Position numbers and translations under genes: made by a program. A stretch of DNA of 64,000 nt, taken from contig OZ024915.1 in NCBI GenBank assembly GCA_964017125.1, forward strand, positions 14,787,422-14,851,421, in the 5' to 3' direction. This document shows positions 30,976 to 42,509 of this stretch, one piece after another. The DNA is from Flabesymbios commensalis (Eukaryota > Annelida > Polychaeta > Terebellida > Flabelligeridae). Within the stretch, counting starts at the first letter, position 1, and every line of letters starts with the position of its first letter. Under the pieces are notes generated by a model. The model did not search any database, was not told the DNA's origin, and saw nothing but the letters and a program-made list of their open reading frames with translations.

Positions 30976-33900
30976 ATATGGACATATGACTGAAATGGTT
31001 AGACTCCATTATCACATAACAAATATAAGGATATGAATAAGATAATTACTCATGCAATTATCTCATCAAAATATGACGATACGACTGAGAAGACCAGACT
31101 CCATTATTACTTTAGATTATGAAGATATGACTGAGATGGGTAGACTCTCTGATCACATTAACATAATTTATGATGATTTATGACTGCGAAGGACAGAATC
31201 AATTATCATCTCATTAAATATGTAGATATGACTGAGAGGGATATACCACTATTACATTACAATATGAAGATCTGACTGAGAGAGATATACCACTATTACA
31301 TTACAATATGAAGATCTGACTGAGAGAGATATACCACTATTACATTACAATATGAAGATCTGACTGAGAGAGATATACCACTATTACATTACAATATGAA
31401 GATATGACTGAGAGAGATATACCACTATTACATTACAATATGAAGATATGACTGAGAGAGATATACCACTATTACATTACAATATGAAGATCTGACTGAG
31501 AGAGATATACCACTATTACATTACAATATGAAGATCTGACTGGGAGAGATATACCACTATTACATTACAATATGAAGATCTGACTGAGAGAGATATACCA
31601 CTATTACATTAAAATATGAAGATCTGACTGAGAGAGATATACCACTATTACATTACAATATGAAGATCTGACTGAGAGAGATATACCACTATTACATTAC
31701 AATATGAAGATATGACTGAGAGAGATATACCACTATTACATTACAATATGAAGATATGACTGAGAGAGATATACCACTATTACATTACAATATGAAGATA
31801 TGACTGAGAGAGATATACCACTATTACATTACAATATGAAGATATGACTGAGAGAGATATACCACTATTACATTACAATATGAAGATCTGACTGAGAGAG
31901 ATATACCACTATTACATTACAATATGAAGATCTGACTGAGAGAGATATACCACTATTACATTACAATATGAAGATCTGACTGAGAGAGATATACCACTAT
32001 TACATTACAATATGAAGATCTGACTTAGAGAGATATACCACTATTACATTACAATATGAAGATCTGACTTAGAGAGATATACCACTATTACATTCCAATA
32101 TGAAGATATGACTGAGAGAGATATACCACTATTACATTACAATATGAAGATATGACTGAGAGAGATATACCACTATTACATCACAATATGAAGATATGAC
32201 TGAGAGAGATATACCACTATTACATTACAATATGAAGATCTGACTGAGAGAGATATACCACTATTACATTACAATATGAAGATCTGACTTAGAGAGATAT
32301 ACCACTATTACATTGCAATATGAAGATCTGACTGAGAGAGATATACCACTATTACATTACAATATGAAGATCTGACTGAGAGAGATATACCACTATTACA
32401 TTACAATATGAAGATCTGACTGAGAGAGATATACCACTATTACATTACAATATGAAGATCTGACTGAGAGAGATATACCACTATTACATTACAATATGAA
32501 GATATGACTGAGAGAGATATACCACTATTACATTACAATATGAAGATCTGACTGAGAGAGATATACCACTATTACATTACAATATGAAGATCTGACTTAG
32601 AGAGATATACCACTATTACATTACAATATGAAGATCTGACTGAGAGAGATATACCACTATTACATTACAATATGAAGATCTGACTGAGAGAGATATACCA
32701 CTATTACATTACAATATGAAGATATGACTGAGAGAGATATACCACTATTACATCACAATATGAAGATCTGACTGAGAGAGATATACCACTATTACATTAC
32801 AATATGAAGATATGACTGAGAGAGATATACCACTATTACATTACAATATGAAGATATGACTGAGAGAGATATACCACTATTACATTACAATATGAAGATA
32901 TGACTGAGAGAGATATACCACTATTACATTACAATATGAAGATCTGACTTAGAGAGATATACCACTATTACATTACAATATGAAGATCTGACTTAGAGAG
33001 ATATACCACTATTACATTACAATATGAAGATATGACTGAGAGAGATATACCACTATTACATCACAATATGAAGATCTGACTGAGAGAGATATACCACTAT
33101 TACATTACAATATGAAGATATGACTGAGAGAGATATACCACTATTACATTACAATATGAAGATATGACTGAGAGAGATATACCACTATTACATTACAATA
33201 TGAAGATATGACTGAGAGAGATATACCACTATTACATTACAATATGAAGATCTGACTTAGAGAGATATACCACTATTACATTACAATATGAAGATCTGAC
33301 TTAGAGAGATATACCACTATTACATTACAATATGAAGATCTGACTGAGAGAGATATACCACTATTACATTACAATATGAAGATCTGACTGAGAGAGATAT
33401 ACCACTATTACATAACAATATGAAGATCTGACTGAGAGAGATATACCACTATTACATTACAATATGAAGATCTGACTGAGAGAGATATACCACTATTACA
33501 TTACAATATGAAGATATGACTGAGAGAGATATACCACTATTACATTACAAGATGAAGATCTGACTGAGAGAGATATACCACTATTACATTACAATATGAA
33601 GATCTGACTGAGAGAGATATACCACTATTACATTACAATATGAAGATCTGACTTAGAGAGATATACCACTATTACATTACAATATGAAGATATGACTGAG
33701 AGAGATATACCACTATTACATTACAATATGAAGATCTGACTGAGAGAGATATACCACTATTACATTACAATATAAAGATCTGACTGAGAGAGATATACCA
33801 CTATTACATTACAATATGAAGATCTGACTGAGAGAGATATACCACTATTACATTACAATATGAAGATCTGACTTAGAGAGATATACCACTATTACATTAC

Positions 33901-34670
33901 AATATGAAGATCTGACTGAGAGAGATATACCACTATTACATTACAATATGAAGATCTGACTGAGAGAGATATACCACTATTACATTACAATATGAAGATC
34001 TGACTTAGAGAGATATACCACTATTACATTCCAATATGAAGATCTGACTGAGAGAGATATGCCACTATTACATTACAATATGAAGATCTGACTGAGAGAG
34101 ATATACCACTATTACATTACAATATGAAGATCTGACTTAGAGAGATATACCACTATTACATTACAATATGAAGATCTGACTGAGAGAGATATACCACTAT
34201 TACATTACAATATGAAGATCTGACTTAGAGAGATATACCACTATTACATTACAATATGAAGATCTGACTTAGAGAGATATACCACTATTACATTACAATA
34301 TGAAGATTTGACTTAGAGAGATATACCACTATTACATTACAATATGAAGATCTGACTTAGAGAGATATACCACTATTACATTACAATATGAAGATCTGAC
34401 TTAGAGAGATATACCACTATTACATTACAATATGAAGATCTGACTGAGAGAGATATACCACTATTACATTACAATATGAAGATCTGACTGAGAGAGATAT
34501 ACCACTATTACATTACAATATGAAGATCTGACTGAGAGAGATATACCACTATTACATTACAATATGAAGATCTGACTTAGAGAGATATACCACTATTACA
34601 TTACAATATGAAGATCTGACTGAGTTAGACTCAATTATTACGTTAAAATATGAAGGTATGACTAAGATGG
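30976..34670. repeat. 44-bp minisatellite, about 77 clean units
   Basis: The unit runs GAAGATCTGACTGAGAGAGA, then TATACCACTATTACATTACA, then ATAT. Clean units run from about 31224 to 34612, with degenerate units on both flanks (ATATGACTGAAATGGTTAGACT-like). Three variants alternate: GATCTGACTGAG, GATATGACTGAG and GATCTGACTTAG. A seven-unit block (308 bp) marked by CATCACAATA repeats at 32751 and 33059. 44 is not a multiple of 3 and no frame stays open. Confidence 0.97.
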
Positions 34671-34767
34671 TTAGACTCCATTGTTGTACCTATGTATATT
34701 TATCCACAGGATAAAAAACCTTCCCCAAATGCATTTATTGTAATAAAGTCACATAATCCATATCTGT

Positions 34768-34829
34768 AGCCTAAAGTCCACAGACGTCAGATTTTGGGGT
34801 ATAAAAACGGTCCAAGCGCTGAAAGGGTT
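34768..34829 (-). mobile_element. MITE family C fragment
   Basis: AGTCCACAGACGTCAGATTT, CGGTCCAAGCGCTGAAAGGG, then TTAA. Confidence 0.8.
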
Positions 34830-34874
34830 AAACGAGTTTCTGCAGACTTACGATGAATAGAAGGCTAGTTAGTG

Positions 34875-34978
34875 CAGGATCATCTCATTCATCTGACCAT
34901 CCTCTGGAGGTTCTCCTAGCCCAGTTTAGCCTATATGTCCACAAAGGTGGCCTAAGACCCCATTTATTTCATTTTTTC
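34875..34978 (+). mobile_element. SINE S1, 3' fragment
   Basis: CATCCTCTGGAGGTTCTCCT, CCCAGTTTAGCCTATATGTC, CACAAAGGTGGCCTAAGACC, TTATTTCATTTTTT tail. Confidence 0.85.
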
Positions 34979-35100
34979 CCGAGTTGGCTTTTTGTTTTGA
35001 CCCCAACATTTCTCACATTTATCTGGCGATAGGTAAATAGCTGCATATTATCAGGCAGCTACTTATGTGTAGGATAAAGCTCGAGGAGTACTCCATTCTT

Positions 35101-35153
35101 AGCTGTGAAAAAGGTCCGAGGCCGAAGGCGGAGGCTATTTTCACAGCTAAGTA
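35101..35153. repeat. Hairpin with GC-rich loop
   Basis: CTTAGCTGTGAAAA pairs with TTTTCACAGCTAAG. The 25-base interior (GTCCGAGGCCGAAGGCGGAG) is itself partly symmetric. Outer parts (GCTCGAGGAGTACT / GTAGAGCTCCGAGG) extend it weakly. Confidence 0.8.
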
Positions 35154-35287
35154 TGTAGAGCTCCGAGGGTTTTAACTGACTTAAAACACGTAAGACCATG
35201 ATAATTATCCCTCATAATCAACAGATCGGTCACACCTGACTGATAATACTACGATTAGGCCTACCACGATAATTGGTTTTGTACTCG

Positions 35288-35372
35288 TCAACAATAACTC
35301 TCCATTCCCGGCTTAGAATGTCGTGGTCGGACAGAGAAGATAATGTAGTGGTGTGTTTTAATAATCATGGAA
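35288..35372 (+). repeat. Dispersed repeat J
   Basis: Second copy of 22390-22469 (AATAACTCTCCATTCCCGGC, TTAGAATGTCGTGG, TAGTGGTGTGTTTTAATAA). Confidence 0.6.
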
Positions 35373-35594
35373 TGACATTTGTGTCATGAAGTCAATGCAG
35401 ACCCGACGATGTATACATGCCCATGACACAATATCCAATGCCTCGAAGCTAGCTATTGAGACACCAAGGCGCCTTATCTGCATTATAAACCCACGCAAGT
35501 ATTCAGGAATCAAATGGAGACATTGTTAACGCGTGTCATGGCGGAAGAGCTTCAGACTTCCTAAGAAAACAAATAAGACATGCGGGTCCAATTA

Positions 35595-35652
35595 CGATTT
35601 AGTGTTGGGCTAGCGTCGCAGACGGTGGCCCAGCATTAAATCGTAATTGGTT
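35595..35652. mobile_element. Family A hairpin with unique arms
   Basis: CCAATTACGATTTAGTGTTG pairs with CAGCATTAAATCGTAATTGG around GGGCTAGCGTCGCAGACGGTGGCCC. The arms occur nowhere else in the window. Confidence 0.88.
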
Positions 35653-35799
35653 GATTGTCTAGTTCTTGCTGACTGACCATATATAACTCCATCCGAAACA
35701 TGACATATACATGCACTCAAGCCATTTATCCATGTATTTTAAACAAATATAATTTTAAATTTAATCACTAACCCTTTTAAATACTCTTGTTGCAATTAT

Positions 35800-36080
35800 G
35801 CGGCCGGTCTCGATGGCTCAGATGGCCCGATGAAACGCAAAGGTACTGAGTTCAAATCCCAGCCGGGTCGGCTGCTCTTCATTAAGGTTGTGCAAATACA
35901 GTGTACCGAACTGTTCAAATGTGCAGTGCTGTCTATGATACTGTGCACTATAAAGACGAACCCTTGAAGTAATTCGATATGTGTAGGGCATATTCTTGAC
36001 TTTGGGCTTCCTTCTGTCGCGATATTGCCATGATTGTGCAGAAAGCGACGTGAAGCAATATTCACTCACTCACATGGGTA
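35800..36080 (+). mobile_element. SINE S2, near full length
   Basis: Head GGTCTCGATGGCTCAGATGG, B-box-like GAGTTCAAATCCCAGCC, then the body shared with 372-551 plus about 60 bases missing there (ACTGTTCAAATGTGCAGTG), and a TTCACTCACTCACA tail. Minus-strand frames of 83-89 aa across it are translations of the SINE. Confidence 0.85.
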
Positions 36081-36470
36081 TCTCGTCAAACTTGCTAAAT
36101 TTATTTTACCTGTTTTTTTTTGCAGGAATTGCGGTGGCAATAATTTACGTCTCGCATTGAATTAAAAGCTAATTAAATTCCAAAAGTAATTAATAAATTG
36201 ATGAAAGAGGGAATATTTAGCTTTTCTCAGGCATATTTTCCCTCAACTATTTGTTCATTACTACCTACATGAAAAATGTTGTGGCTCATTTTGTTCTATT
36301 TAACAAACACATTGTTCACTTGAGGAAATGATGAATGTGCAAATCATGACATTCACATTTCATGGCATAACGTTTCGTGTGCTATTCAACTCAATAAATG
36401 ATTGTATAGCCAGGTATAGATTGTGTGAGCTCATTGAATGGCACTCACTTGATAGCTACATGTACATACC
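36081..36470. other. No gene seen
   Basis: 36112-36125 is a good acceptor-like tract (TTTTTTTTTGCAG). The following GAATTGCGGTGGCAATAATT is a relic of the family E hairpin core, so it is not called an exon. Confidence 0.4.
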
Positions 36471-36575
36471 CAGACAACGCAAGACATTAAACAATTATTG
36501 GTTTAATGTTGGCCCACCGCCTACGGCCTAACCTCAACCCAGCATGGGCTCAATGTCTCGCATTGGCTCGATAGT
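36471..36575. mobile_element. Family A hairpin, diverged
   Basis: CCCAGACAACGCAAGACATT, core TTGGCCCACCGCCTACGGCC, right end CAATGTCTCGCATTGGCTCG. Confidence 0.75.
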
Positions 36576-38309
36576 CTGCATTGCAAAGACAAACAGCAGT
36601 AGCTACTTGTAAGTACTTTTCAATATTTTTCAAGCAGCTACAACTTACTTTTCGAGTAAGATACAGCTGTTTATCGTTGCACGACAGTAGGATGTCCTTT
36701 GTTTGAATGTCATCTTCGATCCATTATCCTGCTATGTTATATAATATAGATTATTATAATGTGATCTTTCATTATAAAGTTGTCAAATTTGTTATACTAA
36801 CTGTTATTTATCTGTATCTCTATCTGCCTATTTTACTCGTAGATTATTAATGTCATGTATCTTCCCACCAGGCTGGTTTAACTAAGTCAATTTACATTAT
36901 GTTACCAATAGTCACAAAAACATTGGAAATATCATAATTGTGATAAATGAAACTAATTTGACATGACTGGATATGTGCTCACAAAATGAAAAGTAAACGT
37001 TTTATTTTTATTTATCAATTGGAGATCTAGTCTGATATTATTGTAGTTTATATGAAGTCATTTTTTATTCACCCATTTATTGTCATGACAATCATTTTAA
37101 AAAGAGTATATTACACGGATAAGATTTATAATTATGGTGGATGATTTTCTGTGAAATAAGCAAGTTATGGATGCCATAATCAAATAATATACACATGTTT
37201 CAGCTATGTAGCTATGTAGGCGGATTATAATAAATAAGATCGGCACGCGCAGAAAATAATCACCGTTCTTCTCTAATATCACCACTCTCACCCACCTACC
37301 CATCTTGTAACATAAAGACTAATCATAAGTTATTTTACCTTATACCGCTTCCGGTGACTACGTATTACGATAGTTAATGACTTCTCATTAATACCAGCTA
37401 CAAGTTGACTAACATGAATATTATTCACAGCCGCTGCGAATAGGTGTTAATCGTACAGCCTTGTTGCATTTATATTCTGTCATAATAATATTGTTATTTT
37501 CTGGTCTTTAATTTGAGATATCACACGTCAGTATTTTATGAAATCGCCTTGATTTAGTTATCGTGATTAGGCTTATATCGAGACTAGTTAAATGGTTATC
37601 CTTTAGAGAGTTATTTTATAAAATAGCTTATATGTGCACAAATAATTCACATTCACCTTGAGATAGGAATTGAGCACAAAACTCCAAAGGCATTATCTAC
37701 GTATTTGTGAAGCGAGCAGATACTGCCTTTCGGCATTGCACGACAGAATACTCGGGCCAGAGCATCTCACAAATCATTTGACATACATGTATCTGTCGTT
37801 CGTGTTCAGGTCAGCGGAGTTCAATTACTGCCTGTTGTGACACGTCTTTCAGGGACGTATCATTTTTTTTGTAACAATAGAAGAAAGGAAGACGTGCAAG
37901 TTGTGTCCGTGAATTGGCATCGATTTAGCGTGACGCTGGTGTTTGCGTGAGCGAATGCCATAAAGCTTATTGAGATTATTTTGAGATAGAAGACTTAAAA
38001 GCTGATTGCCTTCACCAAAGGGCATTTTGCTGCTTGTGGAAAACATAAACGCCTGCTTAACAAAATAAGTTTTTAAAAAGCTTTACATGTAGTCATGTGC
38101 TATATAGTAGATACATTGTGTTAACAATTAACTGACGTTAATATAATGTTTTCCAGTGACATTTGCGTTTTTAAATACATAATTAAATGATAAAATTCAA
38201 GACGACCCATATCTTCATCTGAGCACTGAAATATTTTTAGCGAAAGCTTTTGTGTGTGTCGTCGTTAACCTATCGACTTCGATAACTTTAAAAATTCTTA
38301 AATATAATT
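36576..38309. other. No supported gene
   Basis: AT-rich. 37700-37760 has a GAGCAGATACTGCC / GGCATTGC motif related to the hairpins at 48106 and 58998. No other repeat or credible open frame is seen. Confidence 0.4.
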
Positions 38310-38452
38310 TTTTAAAAACATGTTCAAAGAAACACACAAAAACACACAGAATCACATAATTTCTAAAAACAATCCGAGTTGGGGCTTGACCCACCCACCA
38401 ACTTCCGAGTTTTTCTCGGATTTTTGGACTTATTTTAACTCAACAAAACCTA
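38310..38452. mobile_element. TIR element H, partial
   Basis: AACAATCCGAGTTGGGGCTT and CTTCCGAGTTTTTCTCGGAT match the H copies at 26727 and 41546. The terminal CAACAAAACCTATG has decayed. Confidence 0.7.
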
Positions 38453-38628
38453 TGACTATGTATTTTGAAGTGGTGGAGCCCGTTCTTTATATCTACAGCA
38501 TCTCCCCCCGCAAGGTTCGCTACTCCCGAGGCCTTGTCGTGTCAAGATTTTCTACCGGTAATAAGACTCAATCAGTGGGGCAACAGTTTTAATATCTTCA
38601 CACCCGGCGTTGTGGCCTCTCAACAATC

Positions 38629-38738
38629 CCAGCAAACACGAGACGTTGACCCAATGCTGGTCCAATTCTGGCCCACCGTCTGCGACGCTGGCCCAGCATA
38701 AAACCAGCACTGGTTCAACGCCGTGTGTTTGCTGGTCT
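38629..38738. mobile_element. Family A hairpin, complete
   Basis: CCCAGCAAACACGAGACGTT ... AACGCCGTGTGTTTGCTGG with core GGCCCACCGTCTGCGACGCTGGCCC. A textbook copy. Confidence 0.92.
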
Positions 38739-38765
38739 GGCAAGCCTACACCGACCTGATATCTG

Positions 38766-38975
38766 TTAAATGTTAGGCCAGCGTCGCCGATGCTGGCCCC
38801 TATCCATTCAACCTTACTCAGTTGGCATACTTAATGCTGGCTGTAGGCTACTATCGGCAAGATGCTTTGAACCCAGGGCTGGGTTAATGTTGGCCCGTGA
38901 CGATGTGACGATGGCCCACATTCAGCGTGGCGCCAAACACCAAACGGTAACCCAATACTGGGCTAATGTCTCCAC
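38766..38975. mobile_element. Family A fragments
   Basis: Core GGCCAGCGTCGCCGATGCTGGCCC at 38774-38797, and a further diverged copy 38877-38975 (TTGGCCCGTGACGATGTGAC, CCAATACTGGGCTAATGTC). Confidence 0.65.
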
Positions 38976-38994
38976 CTCTATAGAGGGGAGACAT

Positions 38995-39105
38995 AATTAC
39001 GATATAATTATCGTGGACTTCGGATTGGTGGATATGACCATATCGACCAAACAGAAGCCTACAATATATCGTAAATTGCACGAGAATTTGGGCACAAACC
39101 TTTAA
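38995..39105. mobile_element. Hairpin family D
   Basis: ATCGTGGACTTCGGATTGGT, GGATATGACCATATCGACCA, AACAGAAGCCTACAATATAT, GTAAATTGCACGAGAATTTG. Arms pair imperfectly. Confidence 0.75.
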
Positions 39106-39396
39106 AAATATTGTAGCACTGTATAAATGATATATGCTGCATAAGCATGGAATTTGACTTGAAATTGGAAGCCGGTACCTCCATATTACGAGTAGAAGCC
39201 GAACCAGTTGAATTGTCCCAATGCAGGCCTGAAGGTAGCAGTGGGGTGTAATCCGAGAAGCTGTTATTTAAAATAATCACGAGATTTAGCCGACGTCAAA
39301 TCCATGGAAGCCTGATAAATATAATCATCATCGCTTGTTGACAGGATTGATCCATGTAGTAATCCGGACATGGATCAAATTACAAAACCTGGACGA

Positions 39397-39455
39397 TGGT
39401 GTTGGTTTAATGTTGGGCCAGCGTCGCAGACGCTGGCCCAGCATTAAACCAACAT
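39397..39455. mobile_element. Family A hairpin, nearly perfect
   Basis: TGTTGGTTTAATGTTGGGCC pairs with GGCCCAGCATTAAACCAACA around AGCGTCGCAGACGCT. Confidence 0.92.
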
Positions 39456-39557
39456 TTCATCAACCATTTCCCAACCCTTCTCTTTCCATGTATATGTTTT
39501 GAAGCACTACCTGGAATTAATAAAGTATATGATTGCATCTCATCAACATGTTTAAAC

Positions 39558-39796
39558 TTTAAAGCGCTGAATTTTTTTTGTAAAAACCTTCGAGACTAAA
39601 GGTTTTATTTTAATTTGTAATCATCATAAATGTCTTACTGAGCTCTTTCCGATTCATTTGAATACCTATGTTGTGGGTCTATGGCTATTAGAAATATAGC
39701 TTCCCTTACAGTGCGGGGATCGACTTTAGACGTCAGAATCTGACGTCTACAGACGTCAGATTCTGCGACTTAAGTCGATCCCTGCGCTGTAAGGGT
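39558..39796 (-). mobile_element. MITE family C, inverted, near complete
   Basis: CTTTAAAGCGCTGAATTTTT to CCTGCGCTGTAAGGG, with a full AATCTGACGTCTACAGACGT hairpin. The right flank is TGAA, a decayed TTAA. Confidence 0.9.
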
Positions 39797-40102
39797 GAAA
39801 AGGTGGTTATGAAAAAAATTCATTTCGGAAAGGTTTATGTTTCAGTGATAGAAATATATTTCCCAGCCGGACATTTCGTCAGCAATTCCAGCTTCAAATT
39901 AATACAAAATCGAATTGCGACTGCAGAATGACAAGGGTGCGTGTTTGTGGGAAGTTTATCAATATCACATCTGTTAGATCTCGTGATATTACATCATAAT
40001 CTCGGCTAGAAGAGGAGGGTCGAGATTAGCCAGATTCTCACATCACCTGCTTATTTCCACCGATCATGATTTAGTCTCTTGCTTTCATTATTGGGGTATT
40101 AA

Positions 40103-40299
40103 CCCTTACAGTGCGGGGATCGACATTAGACGTCAGAATCTGACGATGGGGTTTAAAGTCGAGCCCAGCACTCTAAGATTAAAAATAACATAAGTATTCA
40201 AATGAATCAGAAACTGGTGACATAATTTATGATGATTTCAAATTGAGAAAACCCTTTCATCTCCATGGTTTATATGAAAGTAATTCAGCGCTTCAAGAG
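40103..40299 (+). mobile_element. MITE family C, deleted version (197 bp)
   Basis: TTAA 40099-40102 and 40300-40303. The right half of the hairpin and the GGCCGTAGACCC block are missing, but the ends are intact. Confidence 0.9.
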
Positions 40300-40798
40300 T
40301 TAAAGTGTTACCTAGCAGGTTATCCCCATCCTGCAGTATTCAGAGGTATATGTTACACTCAAGTGCAACATATAGCGCTGATACTGTCAGGATGGTCATT
40401 CCTTATTTACAGCAGGAATTCACGCCATTGTTTTTAACATGAAATTTATAAGAATTTCATTATTAGGCCTAATACAGAATACTGGAAGTGTGTGTTAAAC
40501 ATGTGGTATTAATATTATCATTGAATTATTTAAAATCGAATGATACACACTTTTTGTTCCGTTATTATTTAAAACACACAATGTAAAAAGTACCTCCCAC
40601 GGCTGATTTCGCTACACACACTGTGTGCTGTTTAACTTTATGTTAAGTAGTTATGATGCATATTTAAAATATCCTGTGCTTGTTTAATTATAGAAATGGC
40701 AAACCTGATTTTAAGAGTGTACATAATCACGTATGATTTTACAAAACTAACCATGCATTTGTATGTGTAAATGGTCTCGTCACCGGTAATCTGTTAGA

Positions 40799-40851
40799 CA
40801 GCTTATCCTCGATGCTAGCCCATCTGATGGGTTAGCATCGAGGATAAGCTG
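40799..40851. repeat. 53-bp near-perfect hairpin
   Basis: CAGCTTATCCTCGATGCTAG pairs with GTTAGCATCGAGGATAAGCTG around CCCATCTGATGGG. No terminal family motifs or other copy were found. Confidence 0.9.
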
Positions 40852-41338
40852 CCTAATATTAAAACAATATATTAATTCCCAATTTATCAATTTTGTATCG
40901 TTTTGATTTTTCAGCCACTTTTATAATCATAGGGGGGGGGGGCGAAAACTGGGTCAAGTACGGGCGCATAAGACATAGCTGGCATGTTGTCTGTGCATAG
41001 ATATTTTTTATGACAAATAAGTCAGTAATGACTTGTAAGTATGTCTATAAAACATCTATTAGTCTATCTATCTACTCTAAATAAAATCTATGAGGACCCG
41101 CTAGTGCGCATGCTCATTTACCCAGTAGTTTCCTGGTTATTTTTCGTGTGCCGCTGGCTGTGTATATACACAATGGTAGTCTGAAGGTGCGCCTACATTA
41201 TTGTGATTTTAAACACAAGCGTACTCCTACGAACCAGGTCTTTAAATCGAATCATGCTGACACGTTTTCCTGAGGGCGCCTTTTTAAAGCATATGTGGAC
41301 ATAGCAGGAAAAGGGCTATGACCAATTAGGATTCATTC
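40852..41338. other. No gene seen
   Basis: Contains a G-run (40933-40942). Otherwise unremarkable. Confidence 0.4.
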
Positions 41339-41452
41339 CAGCAAAAATAAAACATTTACCCAATATTGTTTTAATGTTGGGCCACCGTCTTCGACGCTGG
41401 CCCAACATTGAACCAGCATGGGATCTACATCTCGTGTTTGTTGGGATAGGAT
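41339..41452. mobile_element. Family A hairpin
   Basis: CAGCAAAAATAAAACATTTA ... ATCTCGTGTTTGTTGGGAT, core GGGCCACCGTCTTCGACGCTGGCCC. Confidence 0.85.
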
Positions 41453-41545
41453 TAGGTCAAAATTAATAGGTCTAACACGGAAGTCGCCAATGGCTACCAT
41501 TGACGCCCAATATTCCATCAGCTTCGGGTCGGCATCGCGCATTGG

Positions 41546-41797
41546 ATGGATAAGGGGTTTTGTCAAGTTAAAAAAAAATCCAAAATCCGAGAAAAACTCG
41601 GAAGTGGGTGGGTGGGTGTTTCCAGCCCCAACTCGGATTTTAATGTTTTGGGGAAAATTTTGTGTTTTTTGTGTTGTTTTCATGTTTACAATTGTTTCAA
41701 AAAAAAAATCGGATAGGCGGGTGGATGGATTTTGTCTGACCAATCCGAGTTTTCCTCAGATTTTTATATTTTTTTTAACTTGACATGACCCCTAAAG
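41546..41797. mobile_element. TIR element H, most complete copy (252 bp)
   Basis: AAGGGGTTTTGTCAAGTTAA and TTTAACTTGACATGACCCCT inverted ends, with inner CCGAGAAAAACTCGG and AATCCGAGTTTTCCTC blocks. No target duplication could be assigned. Confidence 0.8.
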
Positions 41798-41912
41798 TAA
41801 AACATGGTAAAAATAAAGTAAATGAAGCTTGCAACGCGTCGCCAACCTGTGCAAAATAAACGTTGGTTTCAACCTTAATTTCACCAGGTCGCCAGTAAAG
41901 TGATTGCATTAA

Positions 41913-42153
41913 CCCTTACAGCGCGGGGATCGACCTTAGTCGTCAGAATCTGACGTCTGTAGACGTCAGATTCTGACGACTAAGGTCGACCCCCACACTG
42001 TAAGTGTAAACATATTTCCAATGATCGTAGACCCATAACATAGGTATTCAATTGAATCAGAAAGAGCTGACTAAGACATTTATGATGACTTCGAATTGAA
42101 TAAAACCCGTTGGTTGCGATGGGTTTTTTACAAATTAATTCAGCGCTTAAGAG
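41913..42153 (+). mobile_element. MITE family C, right TTAA lost
   Basis: TTAA 41909-41912, a full hairpin AATCTGACGTCTGTAGACGT with matched GACTAAGGTCG / CGACCTTAGTC flanks, and right end CAGCGCTTAAGAGGGG. Confidence 0.9.
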
Positions 42154-42167
42154 GGGAGCAGTAAAGA

Positions 42168-42290
42168 ATTTCTCTGAAAGACCTAAATTGGATGAGTCGG
42201 GCTCGGCCCCGTGACGCATGCATGACTGCCGTGGCAATGAGGGGCTCTACCATAGCGCCACGTCCCCCTCTCTGGTGAATTAGAGTGTTT
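42168..42290 (-). mobile_element. tRNA-like SINE, relative of S3
   Basis: On the minus strand: GTGGCGCTATGGTAGAGCCC (A-box-like), GTCATGCATGCGTCACG and GGGCCGAGCCCGACTC (B-box-like). Confidence 0.6.
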
Positions 42291-42314
42291 GCCCTGTACG
42301 CGTTTTTTTAGGCA

Positions 42315-42420
42315 GCTTAGCAAACAACAGACGCTGATCTACTTCTGGTTTGATGTTGGCCCACCGTCTGTGACGTTAACCCAACATTTAGACAACATTG
42401 AGTCTTCGTCTCATGTTCGT
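42315..42420. mobile_element. Family A hairpin
   Basis: TAGCAAACAACAGACGCTGA ... GTCTTCGTCTCATGTTCG, core TTGGCCCACCGTCTGTGACG. Confidence 0.75.
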
Positions 42421-42509
42421 ACATCTATGTATGACAAAATTCGAAGATTTTTGGGGACCAAAAACGGTTCTGAACATATCTTGTAATACCACAACACAGA
42501 TCTATGCGT

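Noticed and set aside
30976-34670. CRISPR-like regular repeats
   Set aside because: Units are directly contiguous without unique spacers and the context is animal DNA. It is a minisatellite.
36112-36160. Splice acceptor TTTTTTTTTGCAG followed by a short phase-compatible frame
   Set aside because: The frame lies in a relic of the MITE E hairpin core and gives only ten residues before a stop.
41333-41783. 136-aa and 121-aa open frames on opposite strands
   Set aside because: They translate a family A hairpin and TIR element H. The shared residues with frames at 26720 and 38320 come from the repeat.
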